From contig JAUGWO010000265.1 in assembly GCA_049724395.1 (NCBI GenBank), positions 1-36,104 on the forward strand: a stretch of 36,104 nt of DNA. Reading direction: 5' to 3'. The position numbers and the translations under genes were made by a program. Below are positions 11,101 through 22,975 of this stretch, piece after piece. This DNA is from Spongospora subterranea f. sp. subterranea. Taxonomy: Eukaryota > Endomyxa: Phytomyxea > Phytomyxea > Plasmodiophorida. The notes under the pieces were generated by a model. It was not told the origin of the DNA, ran no database searches, and worked only from the letters and a program-made list of their open reading frames with translations. Every line of letters begins with the position of its first letter. Within the stretch, counting starts at the first letter, position 1.

Positions 11101-12829
11101 TTGATCTACAATCAGCAGTTTTGATGGTGAAAGCCTTGCACTTTCCTGGTGGCGATATCAAGTCAATATTTCGCAGAGCTCCTCAACCTCCAAAAGGTGC
11201 TTGCTCAGTTGGAAGCAACGTCCTCTAATTGCTAATCGCATTTTATGTTCAGATTCGAGTATCTTGCATGCCATTAATTCTTTGCAAGCTTTAGGAGCCA
11301 TAGATGATAACGAGCAGATGACGTCTATCGGAGAGGTATACTTATCGTTTGAGGTCTCGTAAATCTAGACGATGGAATCGCTTATGATTGCGATCAGATT
11401 ATGTGTGAAATGCCTTGTGATCCATGGATCGCCAGAATGACGTTATCTGGTTTTATGTTCAATTGTTTTGATCCCATCCTAACATTAGCAGCTGTAATGA
11501 CATCCAGGTCTGTACAGTTGATTGTCATGCAAGAGAATTCTTAAACAAATATGTTTCCCGCAATTTAGGTCTGTATTTTCATTCCACCCAGAAGAACGCG
11601 CAATTGCTCGTGATTCCATTCGCAACAAATTTGGAAAAGATACAGACAGTGACCAGATATTGGTATGCCAGAAAACAAACACATTCATATCTTTTTACTG
11701 ATATTTTCAAGTCGCTAAGAGCCTTCCGAGAATGGCAACAAAGTGGAGAATGTTGGCAATTCAGTAAATCTAATTGGATTCACCATATGGCGATGGTAGT
11801 ATTTTTTATCACTTGACGTCGCATTTTCTGACCTTATGTTGGTAAAGGTCGATGTTTCTAGGACCCGAGCGCAATTCTATAAGGTGTTTCTTCAGTATGG
11901 TCTAATTCGTGATACATCGAGAGGAAGGTTCGTCAGTTTAGTTGGACTTTTTCAATTCTTTTTTCAATGTCTTCATGGCAGTAAGAGTGGAAACAATCAG
12001 CTGTTAGGAGGTAGATCACGTAATACGTGGTCATCTTCGCCAGAGGTCATATCCGCCGTTCTTTGTGCGTCACTTTATCCGAATTGTGCTCAAGTTACTG
12101 GCCGCAATGTATACGCCTCTGTGTCAGATCACCGCTTTGGAGATTTTCGGTATTGCAATTAATTGGAATTGTTTTTTTTTACCAGTACTGACGGTTTATA
12201 GGGCACAATTGCGACTTGATGGAAGCAGCGTTAATGCTTGGAAGTATTTGACGCGAGATCGTTCGAATCCAACCTCAACGGAACCAGGTTGTATCTCCTG
12301 ATTGGTTACGTTATCAATTTTTTAACATCTGTAATGTTCCCAGTGTTACCTCACCGTCTCTTATCTTTCAGTGAGAGGCAGTCAGTAGATGGTGTACAAT
12401 TCATGCGTCAAACAACGGTTCCATCAACAACAGCGTTATTGCTATTGGCGGGCACTCAAACTCTAACTTGGGCTTTGCACAACGGTTTGAATTGGTATTG
12501 AGTGAAATTGTATCAGCTAATCTAAGTCATGCAGAGATCTATAGTGTTTTGATGGACCGAAGCCTGAGTATCGTGGTGGGTGATCGGCGCATAGCTACGA
12601 AATTACGCGAAGCCAGAACATATTTACAAAAATATCTAGATTGGTCTGTCGGCAGATCCAAGTTGCTTTTGTCATCTGAGGAGCGGGCGCTTCGACGTTC
12701 ATTGGGTTGGTAGTCGAACAACGAAATTGCGTATGCTAACATTTGCAATAGGCGACCAGCTGGTAAAAACTGTGGCAGAACTACTTCAGCAGAAACCTAC
12801 ACCTCCCAAAAATGAATCAACTGAATAAA
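8149..12829 (+). CDS. DExH-box RNA helicase (DHX36/DHX57/DHX29-like group), many introns
   Basis: An ATP-dependent RNA helicase of superfamily 2. My exons: 8149-8175 (uncertain), 8263-8493, 8550-8660, 8715-8875, 8926-9310, 9361-9477, 9533-9674, 9729-9829, 9885-9974, 10044-10147, 10202-10403, 10459-10571, 10621-10720, 10774-10890, 10944-11037, 11089-11196, 11253-11335, 11398-11507, 11569-11662, 11712-11795, 11848-11927, 11982-12149, 12202 to 12705 (unresolved inside), 12752-12829; about 1,100 aa. Phases agree up to 12202. Motifs: Walker [60 protein letters not shown], then HA2 and OB-fold regions. DEVH places it with the DHX29/36/57 group rather than spliceosomal DEAH proteins. The 5' exons encode a Lys/Pro-rich region with no known domain; joining them to this gene rests on phase only. 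Between about 12230 and 12500 the frames disagree by one base. Substrate is unknown. Confidence 0.85.
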
Positions 12830-12901
12830 AAATTGGGTTTTTTAAACAGCGCAAGCGAGGCGAACGTCAAAACAGACAATATATTGGTATATTTGTGACA
12901 T

Positions 12902-14670
12902 TTAAGGGGCGCATCGACCAATGAAACGTGGGTACATGACAGCTTCCCGAATGTGATGCAGTCCCATGACCCAGCAGAGGAATCGTTCAAGACCGAGACC
13001 GAAACCTCCATGTGGGCAGGACCCATACTTCCGAAGATCGTTGTACCAGAAGTATGGTTTGGGATCAAGTCCTTTAGCCTCATAGTTCTTCATCAACAGT
13101 TCCAAATCCCAGACTCTCATGCTTCCTCCGACAATCTCTCCGACACCCGGCATTAACAGATCAACGCTTTGAGTGACACGGCTGTCATCTTCAGCAGGTG
13201 GCATATAGAAAGGCTTTTGTTCAACAGGAAACCCTATCCCAAAACGTGGTTCAACGACGGATCTAGAAGCAATAAACGAGATTACCATGCAACAAAATCG
13301 GGCGATTGATTGTATCGGTCATATGACGTTCAGGAGCCTCTGGAATTCCATCACCGAATACAAATGGTTTCTGAGTCTCTTCATTGAGGACGCCATGCTC
13401 GTTGAGCCAAACGATAGCGTCGGCGTAGGACATGCGTAGAAACGGGCGTGATGGCGCGGTGAACGATGGGTTCAACGATTGGAGCATTGGGCCAGCCTTG
13501 GCGATGATATTCTCAGATACGGACACGACCATATCTTCTAAGAAGCACAACATTTGCTCAAAATTGTAAAACGCCATTTCCTAAATTGTTAGCAATCGTT
13601 AATGGAAATATAAGCTATGGTTACGATATTGTGTGAACTCACTCCTTCAACGTGGGTAAATTCAGAAAGATGGCGTCTAGTGCGAGATTGTTCCGCACGA
13701 TAAGATGGCAGAATGCAAAATACACTTCCCAATGAAGGAATAGCAAGTTTCTAGATATAGTTGGGAACTCTGAGTTAAATAAGCCGGCTCACCGAAATAA
13801 TCGACAGTGAACAAATCAGAACCGCCTTCAACCTGAACAACAAATATTAATTATCAAAAAAGAGAAACTGAAGGACATACCTCGGTCTGAACAAGGGTAG
13901 GAGGAGTAACTTCAAAAAAATCCTTGGAAAAAAAATGTTCACGAAGACATTGAGTGACCATAGAACGAATCTTTAAAATTGACCCAAACCTTGAAGAGCG
14001 CATATCAAGATATCGGTTATCCAATAGGACATCAGCTGAGCAGAAAACCACGTTATGAATTGTACTGAAACAACAAAAATGCGGTCAAACAATGGGATTC
14101 TTTGTTGAATCGGTTCTCAAGGTCCACGTCGGAGGCTCCAATCAGTTTCCAGTAGTCAACGCGAAGTTCTACTCCACCAGGAGCACGTTCATCAGCAAAG
14201 ATCGTTCCGAAAACATGGACGGTTGCCTCGCGAGTCAACTTCTGGGCCGAACGGGTTTTGCACAAATCGCCGATTAAAACAACCTGCAAAGAGGCCGGGA
14301 AACCAGTCCCATCACGAATGAACAGGAAAATCATCGATCTATTCAACAGTTAGCCAGCTCCGAAGGCGGATAAAAGAATTTACCCCTGGTTGCGACGGGT
14401 TTGAACCCATCCCTTCAACTGGACGCGTTGTTCAACGTAATCCTTGGTATCTTTGACGTGAATAAGCGTAGGCTCATCCATCGATGTATCCAGCTCGATC
14501 TCGTCAACGTATTGTGTCTCGGTCGTCGTCTGCTCGGAAGTAGGCTGAGGAGTTGGGCGAGATGCAGCACGAGCCGCTTTCTGGGCCTGAATCTTGGCCA
14601 TCTTCATCTCTTTCTTCAGCGCGCTCTTACTGATGGCTTCGGTTCCAGCCATGGCTTCTGTCGTCGACAT
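12902..14670 (-). CDS. NARS1: Cytosolic asparaginyl-tRNA synthetase
   Basis: Charges tRNA-Asn with asparagine using ATP in the cytosol; class IIb synthetase. Six exons read 14670-14384, 14338-14091, 14035-13881, 13832-13643, 13580-13286 and 13233-12902, about 502 aa, close to the family's usual 550 or so. A Lys/Ala-rich N-terminal extension typical of eukaryotic AsnRS is followed by the OB-fold tRNA-binding domain (RVQLKGWV) and the catalytic core: motif 1 [10 protein letters not shown], motif 2 [20 protein letters not shown], motif 3 GLGLERFL. The stretch [11 protein letters not shown] and the ending [10 protein letters not shown] match AsnRS rather than AspRS. One oddity: exon 4 holds one base too many, placed at a T run at 13748-13750, where the frame changes between QLYLE and IPSLGSVFC. 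Everything around it is intact, so a sequence error is likeliest. It converges on the helicase, 72 bp apart. Confidence 0.95.
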
Positions 14671-15330
14671 TTTGCCACAAACGTACGGCAACAACAAAAT
14701 AGTTATATTGCGCAAATGCCGACTGCCGTGTCGGCCGCCCACTCACCGGCCTGGTGTCTGACTTAGAAACCCCGAATGCGTGGCCAACTGACTCGTCGCA
14801 CGACTGTTACATTGGTCGGCCTTGTCACAGTCAGGATTGGGTAGCTTGAACTGTACATGGACTGTAGCTGATGGCGACTTAACTCCGTGGCGCTGATTCC
14901 CCAACTGTGGAGACGTGGCCGCCAGTCCAACCCTACCCAATAGGCATCAAGCCAACTGTGATCAGACCGTCCTGATAGATATCGTCCGGACCAGGCCCCT
15001 TTGGACTCGATCTTGACTGGTTGTCTTGAGTTTTTATGGTTGTCTTACTTTCCTGCACATAAATTATGCAATCGGCAAGTTTTGAATGCACTGGCCGGCT
15101 GAGAGTAAATGCGGCGTATCAGAGTTGCGTCAATGCGAGATACTTTTCGATGTGTACATCATCAGAGCGTCAGGATCGACAGTGAATAGCCACAAATTCA
15201 AGGATCTTTTTGTAAAGCGTTAAAAGACCACCCCTACTGTACTTCCGTAAAAAATTACAGAGAATATAAGTTTCGGTCCTTTTTCCGGAGCAAAACGTAT
15301 GCTCAAATTAGCTGACTCGAGTTATTGCAG
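14671..15330. other. Intergenic stretch, possible 5' exons of a small gene
   Basis: No domain is recognisable. An ATG near 15066 and splice-like sites near 15105 and 15180 could supply 5' exons for the open exon at 15331-15501, but phases did not fit cleanly. The first part must hold the AsnRS promoter. Confidence 0.3.
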
Positions 15331-15501
15331 AGAGAGAGGTATATCGCGATTCTGCTGAAGGAATCGCGTTGTCCAACGTTTAATCCCAAAGCTGTCGCCC
15401 GGGCCAACGATATTTTGGTAGATTCTCAGCAAAACCCTGTATTCGGTAGACCACGATCATTTCTTTGGGACAATGATGAGGTCGAATGGATGATTTCATA
15501 G
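15331..15501 (+). CDS. Putative terminal exon of an unrecognised small gene
   Basis: After a good acceptor (TTATTGCAG, ending at 15330) a frame of 56 codons runs to a TAG at 15499-15501. It reads like real protein, with a mixed charged composition (RERYIAILLKESR, then PVFGRPRSFLWDNDEVEW). I do not recognise the family. Upstream, 15122-15260 has a further open stretch (KFKDLFVK) that could be an earlier exon. The gene would end 142 bp before the stop of the oppositely oriented SAM-domain gene. It could also be a chance open frame. Confidence 0.3.
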   Translation, partial: RERYIAILLKESRCPTFNPKAVARANDILVDSQQNPVFGRPRSFLWDNDEVEWMIS

Positions 15502-15643
15502 TAATTTATCCTCTGCCAGAATGGTAAACCAAGTCATCAAAAACGTGATGAGCAATGCGAATATATTACTATTTAAAGAAAGCAAATTAGTAAACTGAAA
15601 ATCTAGAATAGGGCAACCAATTTTGCGTTGACAGGTTTGACAT

Positions 15644-16255
15644 TTATGGGCTGTGCTGATCAAGAAAGTCACGAACTGCCCGCTGGAACCTGCGGCGTAC
15701 ACCTAACTTCTCCATGCCGAGCTCAATTAGATCTTCATCAGTTAAGTCGGCAATGCAATCCAAGTCAATTTCCTCGGCAACGAATTTATCAACCCAGTCT
15801 TGCATACCGGCTTCTGCGAGAAAATCACCTAACTTACGGGGACGTTCTGTAGAATCCTGAGCCTGAATAACTGTAGTCGAACCACTAGCAGATGCCGGCG
15901 TGACAGGCAAACTTGCTATAGAGCGAGAAGCCATTGGCACTGAATCATCGGATGCCCGGGATTTGACAGCGGTGGCCGCCAGCCTAGCTCGGCGAATTGT
16001 GCTTTCGAGAAGTACATGATCGTCATCATCACTAATCCAGCCTCCAACTTCTTCTCGCTCCCAGCTGGTATCGGCTAAACCCATCGATATGTCTTTCTTG
16101 AATACTTCATCGGGCGCCGCACGTTCTATGCTGTATCTAACATTGTTGTCAGCGGAAATATCGTTTTCTGCATGTGTGGTCTTTTTGGCGGCTGAGTTAG
16201 CAAGTGTGCTCATCTGTTGACTCCGATTTTTCGAGAGTTGCTCATGTGTAGACAT
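15644..16255 (-). CDS. SAM-domain protein, function unknown
   Basis: A single-exon gene of 203 aa. Residues 1-135 are Ser/Thr/Ala-rich and probably disordered, with an acidic patch ISDDDD near residue 75. Residues about 140-200 form a sterile alpha motif domain: LGDFLAEAGMQDWVDKFVAE, then DLDCIADLTDEDLIELGM and LGVRRRFQRAV, with the conserved W, the L-x-x-LTDEDL-x-x-LG core and the C-terminal helix. SAM domains bind other SAM domains, RNA or signalling partners. Here the partner is unknown. The C-terminal position and short length recall small SAM proteins near the BICC1/ANKS group, but I would not assign orthology. The start is the first in-frame ATG. Confidence 0.8.
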   Translation of the reverse strand: MSTHEQLSKNRSQQMSTLANSAAKKTTHAENDISADNNVRYSIERAAPDEVFKKDISMGLADTSWEREEVGGWISDDDDHVLLESTIRRARLAATAVKSRASDDSVPMASRSIASLPVTPASASGSTTVIQAQDSTERPRKLGDFLAEAGMQDWVDKFVAEEIDLDCIADLTDEDLIELGMEKLGVRRRFQRAVRDFLDQHSP

Positions 16256-17193
16256 TATGTACTGTAAAAGCCAATAAGTTTAATTTTCGGTAAATTATTC
16301 AACAAGAAAACACCACCTGATTACGAAAATATATATACAGATGATAAGATACGAATAAGCAGAAAACGAGGGAACCGGTGTTTTGTTGATAAAAATCAAT
16401 GCCTGTGGGTGATTGTTGTAAATGAATAAGGGATGGGATCGCGCTGCGGTTCTTACCCTTCCGCTTCGTTGTCCCCCCGCCTCGACGCCTTCCGACAGCC
16501 CGCCCCCGATCGAACACCTATCAACCACTTCCTCTATGATCAATCGACGTGTGTCGTAATTATCACCTGTCAGTCAGATAGTGACAATTCCCAAACCCTC
16601 CCCCTTCAGTCCATCTTCCGATCAACGCGGAAACCCCGCAGTTTATCGGGGTGGTCTGTGGGGGATCAACTGCGCCAGTCACGGCCGCACCTTTAGTGCG
16701 TCCTACACACGTCACCGTTGTCCAACGACATGCCAGCAACGTAGCCGGTTGGTGGTAATTTCGCTGACGATGACCATTACGTTTTCAAACATATGAAGAC
16801 CACCTCGGTGGAATTTGGCTCTTGTTCAATGGGTTAGACAGAAACCCTTTTTGAATGCAAGATGAAGACGTGTCGGTTAGCTTCGGTTGTTCAGATTTAG
16901 TGGTTGTGGAATGGCTCTATTCGTCAACGTCCCTATCTGAGTGGGATTATTTTTAGCACTTACCGTGCAAAGATTTGCCCAATCTTGATAGCGAATAATG
17001 CGATTGTCTGTTCAAACTCGATCTGTCATACAACTTGATTAGCCGTCAAACTCCACGTCAGACCATTGTGTTAAACATACTAGGTACAAAGTAATGGTTT
17101 ATTTAAATCACTGCAATGGCGACGTAATCGCATCATTCGACTGCGAAATGTGGTTCTTGCATCAGAATCACCGCTTTTTTACCACCTTGATCT
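16256..17193. other. No gene seen between SAM-domain and peptidase genes
   Basis: Short open frames on both strands show no recognisable motif. The region around 16430-16520 is C-rich (pyrimidine-rich on the plus strand) next to the SAM gene start and may be its promoter or 5' leader. Confidence 0.4.
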
Positions 17194-19150
17194 TCAGTAA
17201 TCCATTTTTTTATATTTGCGCGGTGAACATTGCGAGCAGCGATCAGAGATGCCGAATCGCCCTACAATTTTTTTAAGCACGACAATGTTTCTAATTGATA
17301 CGGAATCTACCTCTGCAGACGCACGAAGATCAAGATGGTGTGCTGAACCAAAATGAGAAATTGGGTTGAATTGGGTTCAACAATCGGCAACGGCAGCGAG
17401 CCTACCTGCTCCTTCGATAACAACGGCTACGAGACTTGACGATACCGACTCAAGCACGCCTCCACCACTCCATGGATCTGATAATGAACTTAGTTTACCA
17501 ACTCTAATACAAACTAATTCTTGTCGCGAACCCAGATTGCCATTACTGAAGACAATGTTGCTGAAGGCCGATATTTTTTTTGCCCCAAATTGAATTTCGG
17601 CAAATTTCGGACGGGGACATACACCATATTTTTTACGACATTGCTATGGCGAAGAAAAACTACATATAAAAAATGGAACTGGGGTTAATGTGATGAAATG
17701 CGTACCAAATCGTATGCATCTTCGTCCCATTCAGAGGGTGGAAACATTGAATTGCGTCCTGAGCTCATTGGAATCACCTGAATTCATGGATTAGCGAGCA
17801 CAGCGCATCTCAGCAGAGCAATCCAGAACCATTGATGAGCACGACAGATAATCCCATCCTTGCTCATCTACAGATGTGATGGTACCGTCGGCAATGTTAT
17901 AACACGTCCCCGCTTCTCCTGAAAACATGTGAAAAACAAAACACAAATCAAATTAAGCGTGTACCACCTGTGGAGTTGAAAAAAACTGAGAGGGATGCGG
18001 CGAACTTCTCCAGCGGACTTGCTGGATGGCTATCGTCAAGCAGAATGGAACAAGTTTGGTTAACAGGCCAGCTTGGAAGCGGCTACATATGATTCTCAGT
18101 TGAACAAAGCTGAAGGGTAGTTTAATCGATAACCTTGATAAAATTGGCAGCAAATGGGTCTAAAATCAGGCATATATAAGAAGTAGTCAAACAGGGCTGT
18201 ACATGGTAACACCTACAATCAACCATTGCCAAGTATGTGAGGGCGTCGGTGATCCATTGCACTAAATCATCCCGACTTTCAAGAGGTTCGCATAGTGAAA
18301 AAACTTTGGAGAGGTGTTGTAGACTTGATTCAGCGACTACGTCAAACATCGACCGGAACTTGGATGCGCATCCTTCCAGGGCAGAGTCAAACGTTCGGAA
18401 TACAATGTCGTTGAACGTGTCCGTTGGCGTAAGACCCGCAAACTGGAAAATTGGGGCTGACGCAGCAATGGCCCCGGCGACTACCTATATCAAGGCCACA
18501 TTGAAAATCAGTACTTCTTACGATCAAAATAGGTTACATGAGGGTATTTCATTCGAAGCCAGGCACTGAACACGAGTTTGGTCAAAATGTTGAAAAGAAG
18601 CATGGCGTAAAGTTTACCTGAGCATCCCGCCATAAGAGCCGCCAAATGTTATGACGGTTGCATCAGGAACGCCATATTGCTGTTTAATTTCGACAATCAC
18701 ATTTGCGAAATCCGTTAGCGCCAGGTCGACGCTGAGATAACCTAGCGATGACCGAGGCCCGGACGGTATGGATTCCCCGAAATATCGGTGTTCCGCAAAA
18801 ACTAGCATAGCGCCGAATTCTCCAGCCAGTTCGCACATGAACCCAGTATTATTGGCGAATACCTCTATGCTCCCTTCATTGCCGGAATAGAACAAAATGA
18901 CAGGGTTGGTGACGTTGAAAAAATCAGCATTGACAAGCGTGCGCAGCATAAAAGTTTGTTGGTTCTGGAAGTTAAAGTGGTCGACCGGCATTTTGATCCA
19001 TTTGGTGTCGAATGGAAGATTGCAGAACAGCGAAGTTCCATGATTGTCCCGTAACTGTACAGTTTGGCTCTGCACAGGAAATCGCGGCGGCCGAGATGCG
19101 AGCACGCAATGAGCGCAAAATAGCAGGAAAATCGACATCATCACAGTCAT
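17194..19150 (-). CDS. PRCP: Lysosomal-type Pro-X carboxypeptidase, serine peptidase family S28
   Basis: Removes a C-terminal residue after proline; works in the lysosome or after secretion. Ten exons: 19150-18618, 18565-18538, 18484-18217, 18159-18134, 18082-17968, 17918-17830, 17777-17706, 17643-17532, 17477-17406 and 17342-17194. All phases agree and give 487 aa, the normal family length. The N-terminus is a signal peptide (MTVMMSIFLLFCAHCVLA). Family landmarks are VDHFNFQN, YSGNEGSIEVFANNTGFM, FAEHRYFGES, the nucleophile in GGSYGGML (Ser172), KYPHVVAGAIAASAP, LAMVDYPFAANF, NLDPWSGG (Asp415) and AHHLDLR (His440/441), so the whole catalytic triad is present. Nine introns measure 49-63 bp. 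The ATG at 19148-19150 is chosen because it gives the signal peptide directly. The peptidase could be DPP2-like in preference; both belong to S28. The gene looks intact. Confidence 0.95.
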
Positions 19151-20105
19151 GGCTGGAACAAAAAACAATCAGAGTGACGACGTATTAGATCCCAAAATTT
19201 GCCGTCTTTGTTGAATTGCGGCCTCACGACCCCTGCGCCCCCCGCTTGTGGCAACGGCTTGCAGTCACTGGGTGACACGTGACACTCGGCTGTGCCGGCA
19301 CGTGGTTGGACCTACGCGCGACAGACAGAACCCCAAAATGTCGTGCTATGTCGTGTGCTTCTTTGTACAAGTCGAAACATAACTACCGGCATGCGTGACT
19401 GATGAGCCACTACAGTGCCAGGACTTGATCTTGCTGTGAGAGAAATGAATAAAGGGGTAACCCTCACCACAGCTGTAATGGGGCCCATTACATGACCTCA
19501 TTGTGACATTGGGGGGTGGAAAAAAACACTTCTATTTAGTAAAATTGTGGAAAAAATCACTTCTACATATTGATTTTTTGAATGGATTCAACAAATATTA
19601 TTGCAAATTCTACGCTGCTGGAGGTGATGCGGCAATCCCCTCGGGCGCCAAATATAGCTCCAGATCGTTGATCACGCGACCACGGCGATGGGCCTGCCTA
19701 CTGTACACAACAGCCATTCAGTGGTTCTCAAGCAACGGCCACATTGGAACTAATGGTACTATATCCCTCGAAGCAATCATGTAAGCCACTTCTTCACCCC
19801 TACAAAGTATACTTCCACTAAACTGATACGAGTATAACTTCTTTGAATTTGCACAGATAATGGCATGAGTAAGATTGATTTATCAGTGCTTTTTTCATCA
19901 GATATCTTCGTTTTTTCTATCAGAATATCATCATTGAGTTACTACAAATTATTGATTAATCTTCTCCTTTTTTATCATTTTTTCAATTTAGTGGGCTTGT
20001 GATCTTAAGAACCATTAATTGGCGGGACACGCGGCCTTATGCCCTGGTCGCGTGCTAACATATAACGATCATTCATTACTTGTCGTTCTTGTTCATACAG
20101 CAAGA
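19151..20105. other. Divergent intergenic region, peptidase and fimbrin promoters
   Basis: It lies between two diverging genes, so it should hold both promoters. The A/T-rich part at about 19800-20000 has no open frame of note. A short phrase (GGAAAAAA-CACTTCTA) occurs twice near 19517-19575. A 5' UTR intron of fimbrin could end with the CATACAG just before the start codon. Confidence 0.4.
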
Positions 20106-22855
20106 ATGGCCGTCAGCTTCTCACCAGCGGACCTTCAGCAGTTTCAGAATGAATTCTCATCCTTCGACACGAATGGTGATGGCACCATCGATGTTCGCGA
20201 ACTTGAGGAAATTCTGCGAAACTTGAATGAATTCAAAGACTCTGCTCAATTGAAAACGCTGATCGCTGAGGTTGGCAACCTTGGTAAACTTTTAATTCCA
20301 TTTGCTGATGCTGATGTTCACAGGTTGATACTGATCGGTCTGGTTTCGATTGAATTTAACGAGTTTCTTGCTGTGATTTCGTCAATCCGGACAGGAAAAA
20401 CTTCAGGAGCAGCTAACTTTGCCAAGGTCATATTGATGGCAACCGAAGTTCCCATGAAACTGGCTCTCAATTTATTATAGGTGTACGAAAAGCAAAAAGA
20501 GTTGATTCAGGTTCATGGTAATTCAGGAGGCGTCCATTCCTTTTCTCAAGAAGAAATGTCCGCTTTCTCGATACATATTAACCAAGTCCTGGCTGACGAT
20601 CCAGATCTCAAGTAAGAACGTGGTTCTGATGCATTTACCTTTATGCTTCCCTTCGGTCAACTTTTGCTAAAGTGACTGTTTGTTCATGCATACATCATAT
20701 TTTGCTATACGGTCTTTAACATCATCAGCTCATCATTGTATGGTTTGTAGGTACTTGTTGCCCATAGACACTAATGATCAAGACTTGGCCAAGAAAGTAC
20801 ACGATGGTGTTCTACTTTCAAAATTCATCAACAAAGCAGTCAAGGATACAATTGATGTCCGGGCCCTGAACCTTCAGAAAGCGGGAAAGCCTCTATCTTT
20901 GTTTCAGGTGATTGACGCTCGGTCGTATTATGTGCCTTGTTTAATAATTTCACCTTTTCTTCAGGTTAATGAGAACTTAAACCTTGTTATTGCCTCAGCG
21001 AAAGCTATCGGCGTTCAAACCATTAACTTGGGTGCAAGTGAGCTAGTTAGTGGAGAAAAGCATCCGCATCTCGTCCTAGGACTTGTTTGGCAACTCGGTA
21101 AGCCAATTTCTGTTAATGATCATCTGAGATATTGAATTTGGATGTAGTTAAACTCCAGCTTTTGAACACAATCAACCTCAAAAATCACCCGGAGTTGGTT
21201 CGACTTCTTGAAGAAGGAGAAGAGCTTGCCGATCTTCTACGTCTTCCACCTGATCAGCTTCTTGTTCGCTGGTTTAATTATCACTTGAAAAATGCCGGCC
21301 ACAGCAAGCGAATTTCCAATTTTGCCGGTGACGTCAAGGTCTGTGGCATTTATATGGTTCTAGGAGTGCTTACTTTTGCTTTCGTCTGTAGGACTCGGAA
21401 GCATATACTGTTCTTTTGAACCAGATTGCTCCAAACCGCTGTGACAAATCTGCAATGGAAGAGAAGGACCTGACGAAACGTGCTGATAAAGTCCTCCGCA
21501 ACGCAGAGAAGCTTGATATTCATGCATTCATCCAGGTTGATATCTCCTCCCATCTGCGAACCATATGGTGACGTACAAACTTTTGGCAGGCTCGCGATAT
21601 TGTCAAAGGGAATGCCCGCCTTAACCTAGCATTTACCGCTTCAATCTTTAACACTTGTCCTGGACTTGATCCGTTAACAGAAGAAGAGGTTGGTCAAAAA
21701 TATTCATGAACTCACATCTGACATAAGGGGTAGGCCTTGGAGCTCGCCGGAATAATGGACGATGATTTTGGTGACAGTCGTGAAGAACGAGGTTAACTGC
21801 TACTTCAAAACTGTTTTGATTATTGAAACCATGTTTGAATCTAGCTTTCCGAATGTGGATCAACACCCTCGCTTTGCATGAAGTTTACGTCAATGGGCTA
21901 TATGACGATTGCAAAGATGGTCTAGTCTTACTGAAAGGTAACTTTTCATGAAAAAGGTCAACGAGGATTGTAGTAACCAATGGTACTCATTGCAGTTATC
22001 GATCACATCGAACCCGGTATTGTTGACTGGAACAAAGTAGAGAAGAAACCCAACAATAAGTACGACTTGTTGATCGCCGGAATGATCTATTGAGATTGCA
22101 AATGTCTTAGATTCAAGCGTATCAGCAATGCAAATTACGTTGTAGTTCTGGGTAAACAGCTGAAATTCAGTTTGGTTGGCATCGGCGGAACTGATATCGT
22201 TGACGGCAACAAGAAGCTTGTACTTGCATTGACATGGTTTCGCGAATCCTGTTGTGACTCCCCTATACGCTAACCTGGGTTGATTAGGCAGCTTATGCGG
22301 CGCCATATCATCAAATTTTTGACCGAGCTCGGTGGCGGCGTCGTGATGTCCGACGAGAAAATCATCCAGTGGGCCAATGATAAGGTAATGTGATCTCTCA
22401 ACTTGTGTATGTCCATTTGAAGTAACGTTTGGTTTACTTATATAGGTCTCTAACGCAAACCGCTCTTCACGTATGTCGTCTTTTAAGGATGCATCCTTGA
22501 AGTCATCGGAATTTTTCTTCGACCTGCTGTTCAGTGTTGAGAACCGCATCATTAACTGGGAGGTAAACATACTTTTTATCAGCAAAGCACATTGCATGCT
22601 CTAATCATGGAATTATAGCTTGTCACTCCTGCTCAAACCAAGGATGATCAGCTCCTTAATGCCCGCTACGCCATCTCTGTCGCGCGTAAACTTGGCAGCA
22701 TCATCTTCTTGTTGCCTGAAGATATCGTTGAAGTTAAGGACAAGATGGTGAACTGTGTTGGCAAATGTTTTCCTTCAATGTTTGACTAATGTAAACAGAT
22801 AATGACTTTCGTAGCCGCCATAATGGCTGCCAGCTTAAATCCTCTGAAGAAATAA
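20106..22855 (+). CDS. Fimbrin/plastin, actin-bundling protein
   Basis: Cross-links actin filaments into tight bundles through two tandem actin-binding domains. Sixteen exons: 20106-20270, 20324-20426, 20481-20611, 20751-20907, 20965-21097, 21148-21338, 21392-21535, 21590-21688, 21734-21791, 21845-21937, 21996-22059, 22111-22236, 22288-22384, 22446-22562, 22619-22747 and 22799-22855, about 620 aa, the usual plastin length. Order: an EF-hand pair (first loop [12 protein letters not shown], residues 21-32), then four calponin-homology domains, with landmarks [78 protein letters not shown] and [15 protein letters not shown]. In exon 2 there is one base too many at a T run (20344-20346), between DTDRSG and SIEFNEF of the second EF-hand; all other phases agree. 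The first is calcium-binding by its residues, so bundling may be calcium-regulated. Confidence 0.95.
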
Positions 22856-22975
22856 CATCTCTAGTCCAAAGCTGCGATTTGTACAACTAATACATGATTG
22901 TCATGCCAAGGTCGAGGCAGTATTTTCACATATTGAAGTTAAAAATATGATTTTATATAACGGAGATAGAATAGA

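Noticed and set aside
12244-12371. Exact splice path of the helicase OB-fold exon
   Set aside because: Several donor and acceptor pairs are possible and none explains both frames, so no exon boundary is claimed there.
17366-17593. Plus-strand 75-codon open frame
   Set aside because: It lies antisense to exons 8-10 of the S28 peptidase, whose phases and catalytic motifs agree, so it is a shadow frame.
19503-19784. 93-codon open frame between peptidase and fimbrin
   Set aside because: No motif, low-complexity beginning, and it lies in a divergent promoter region.
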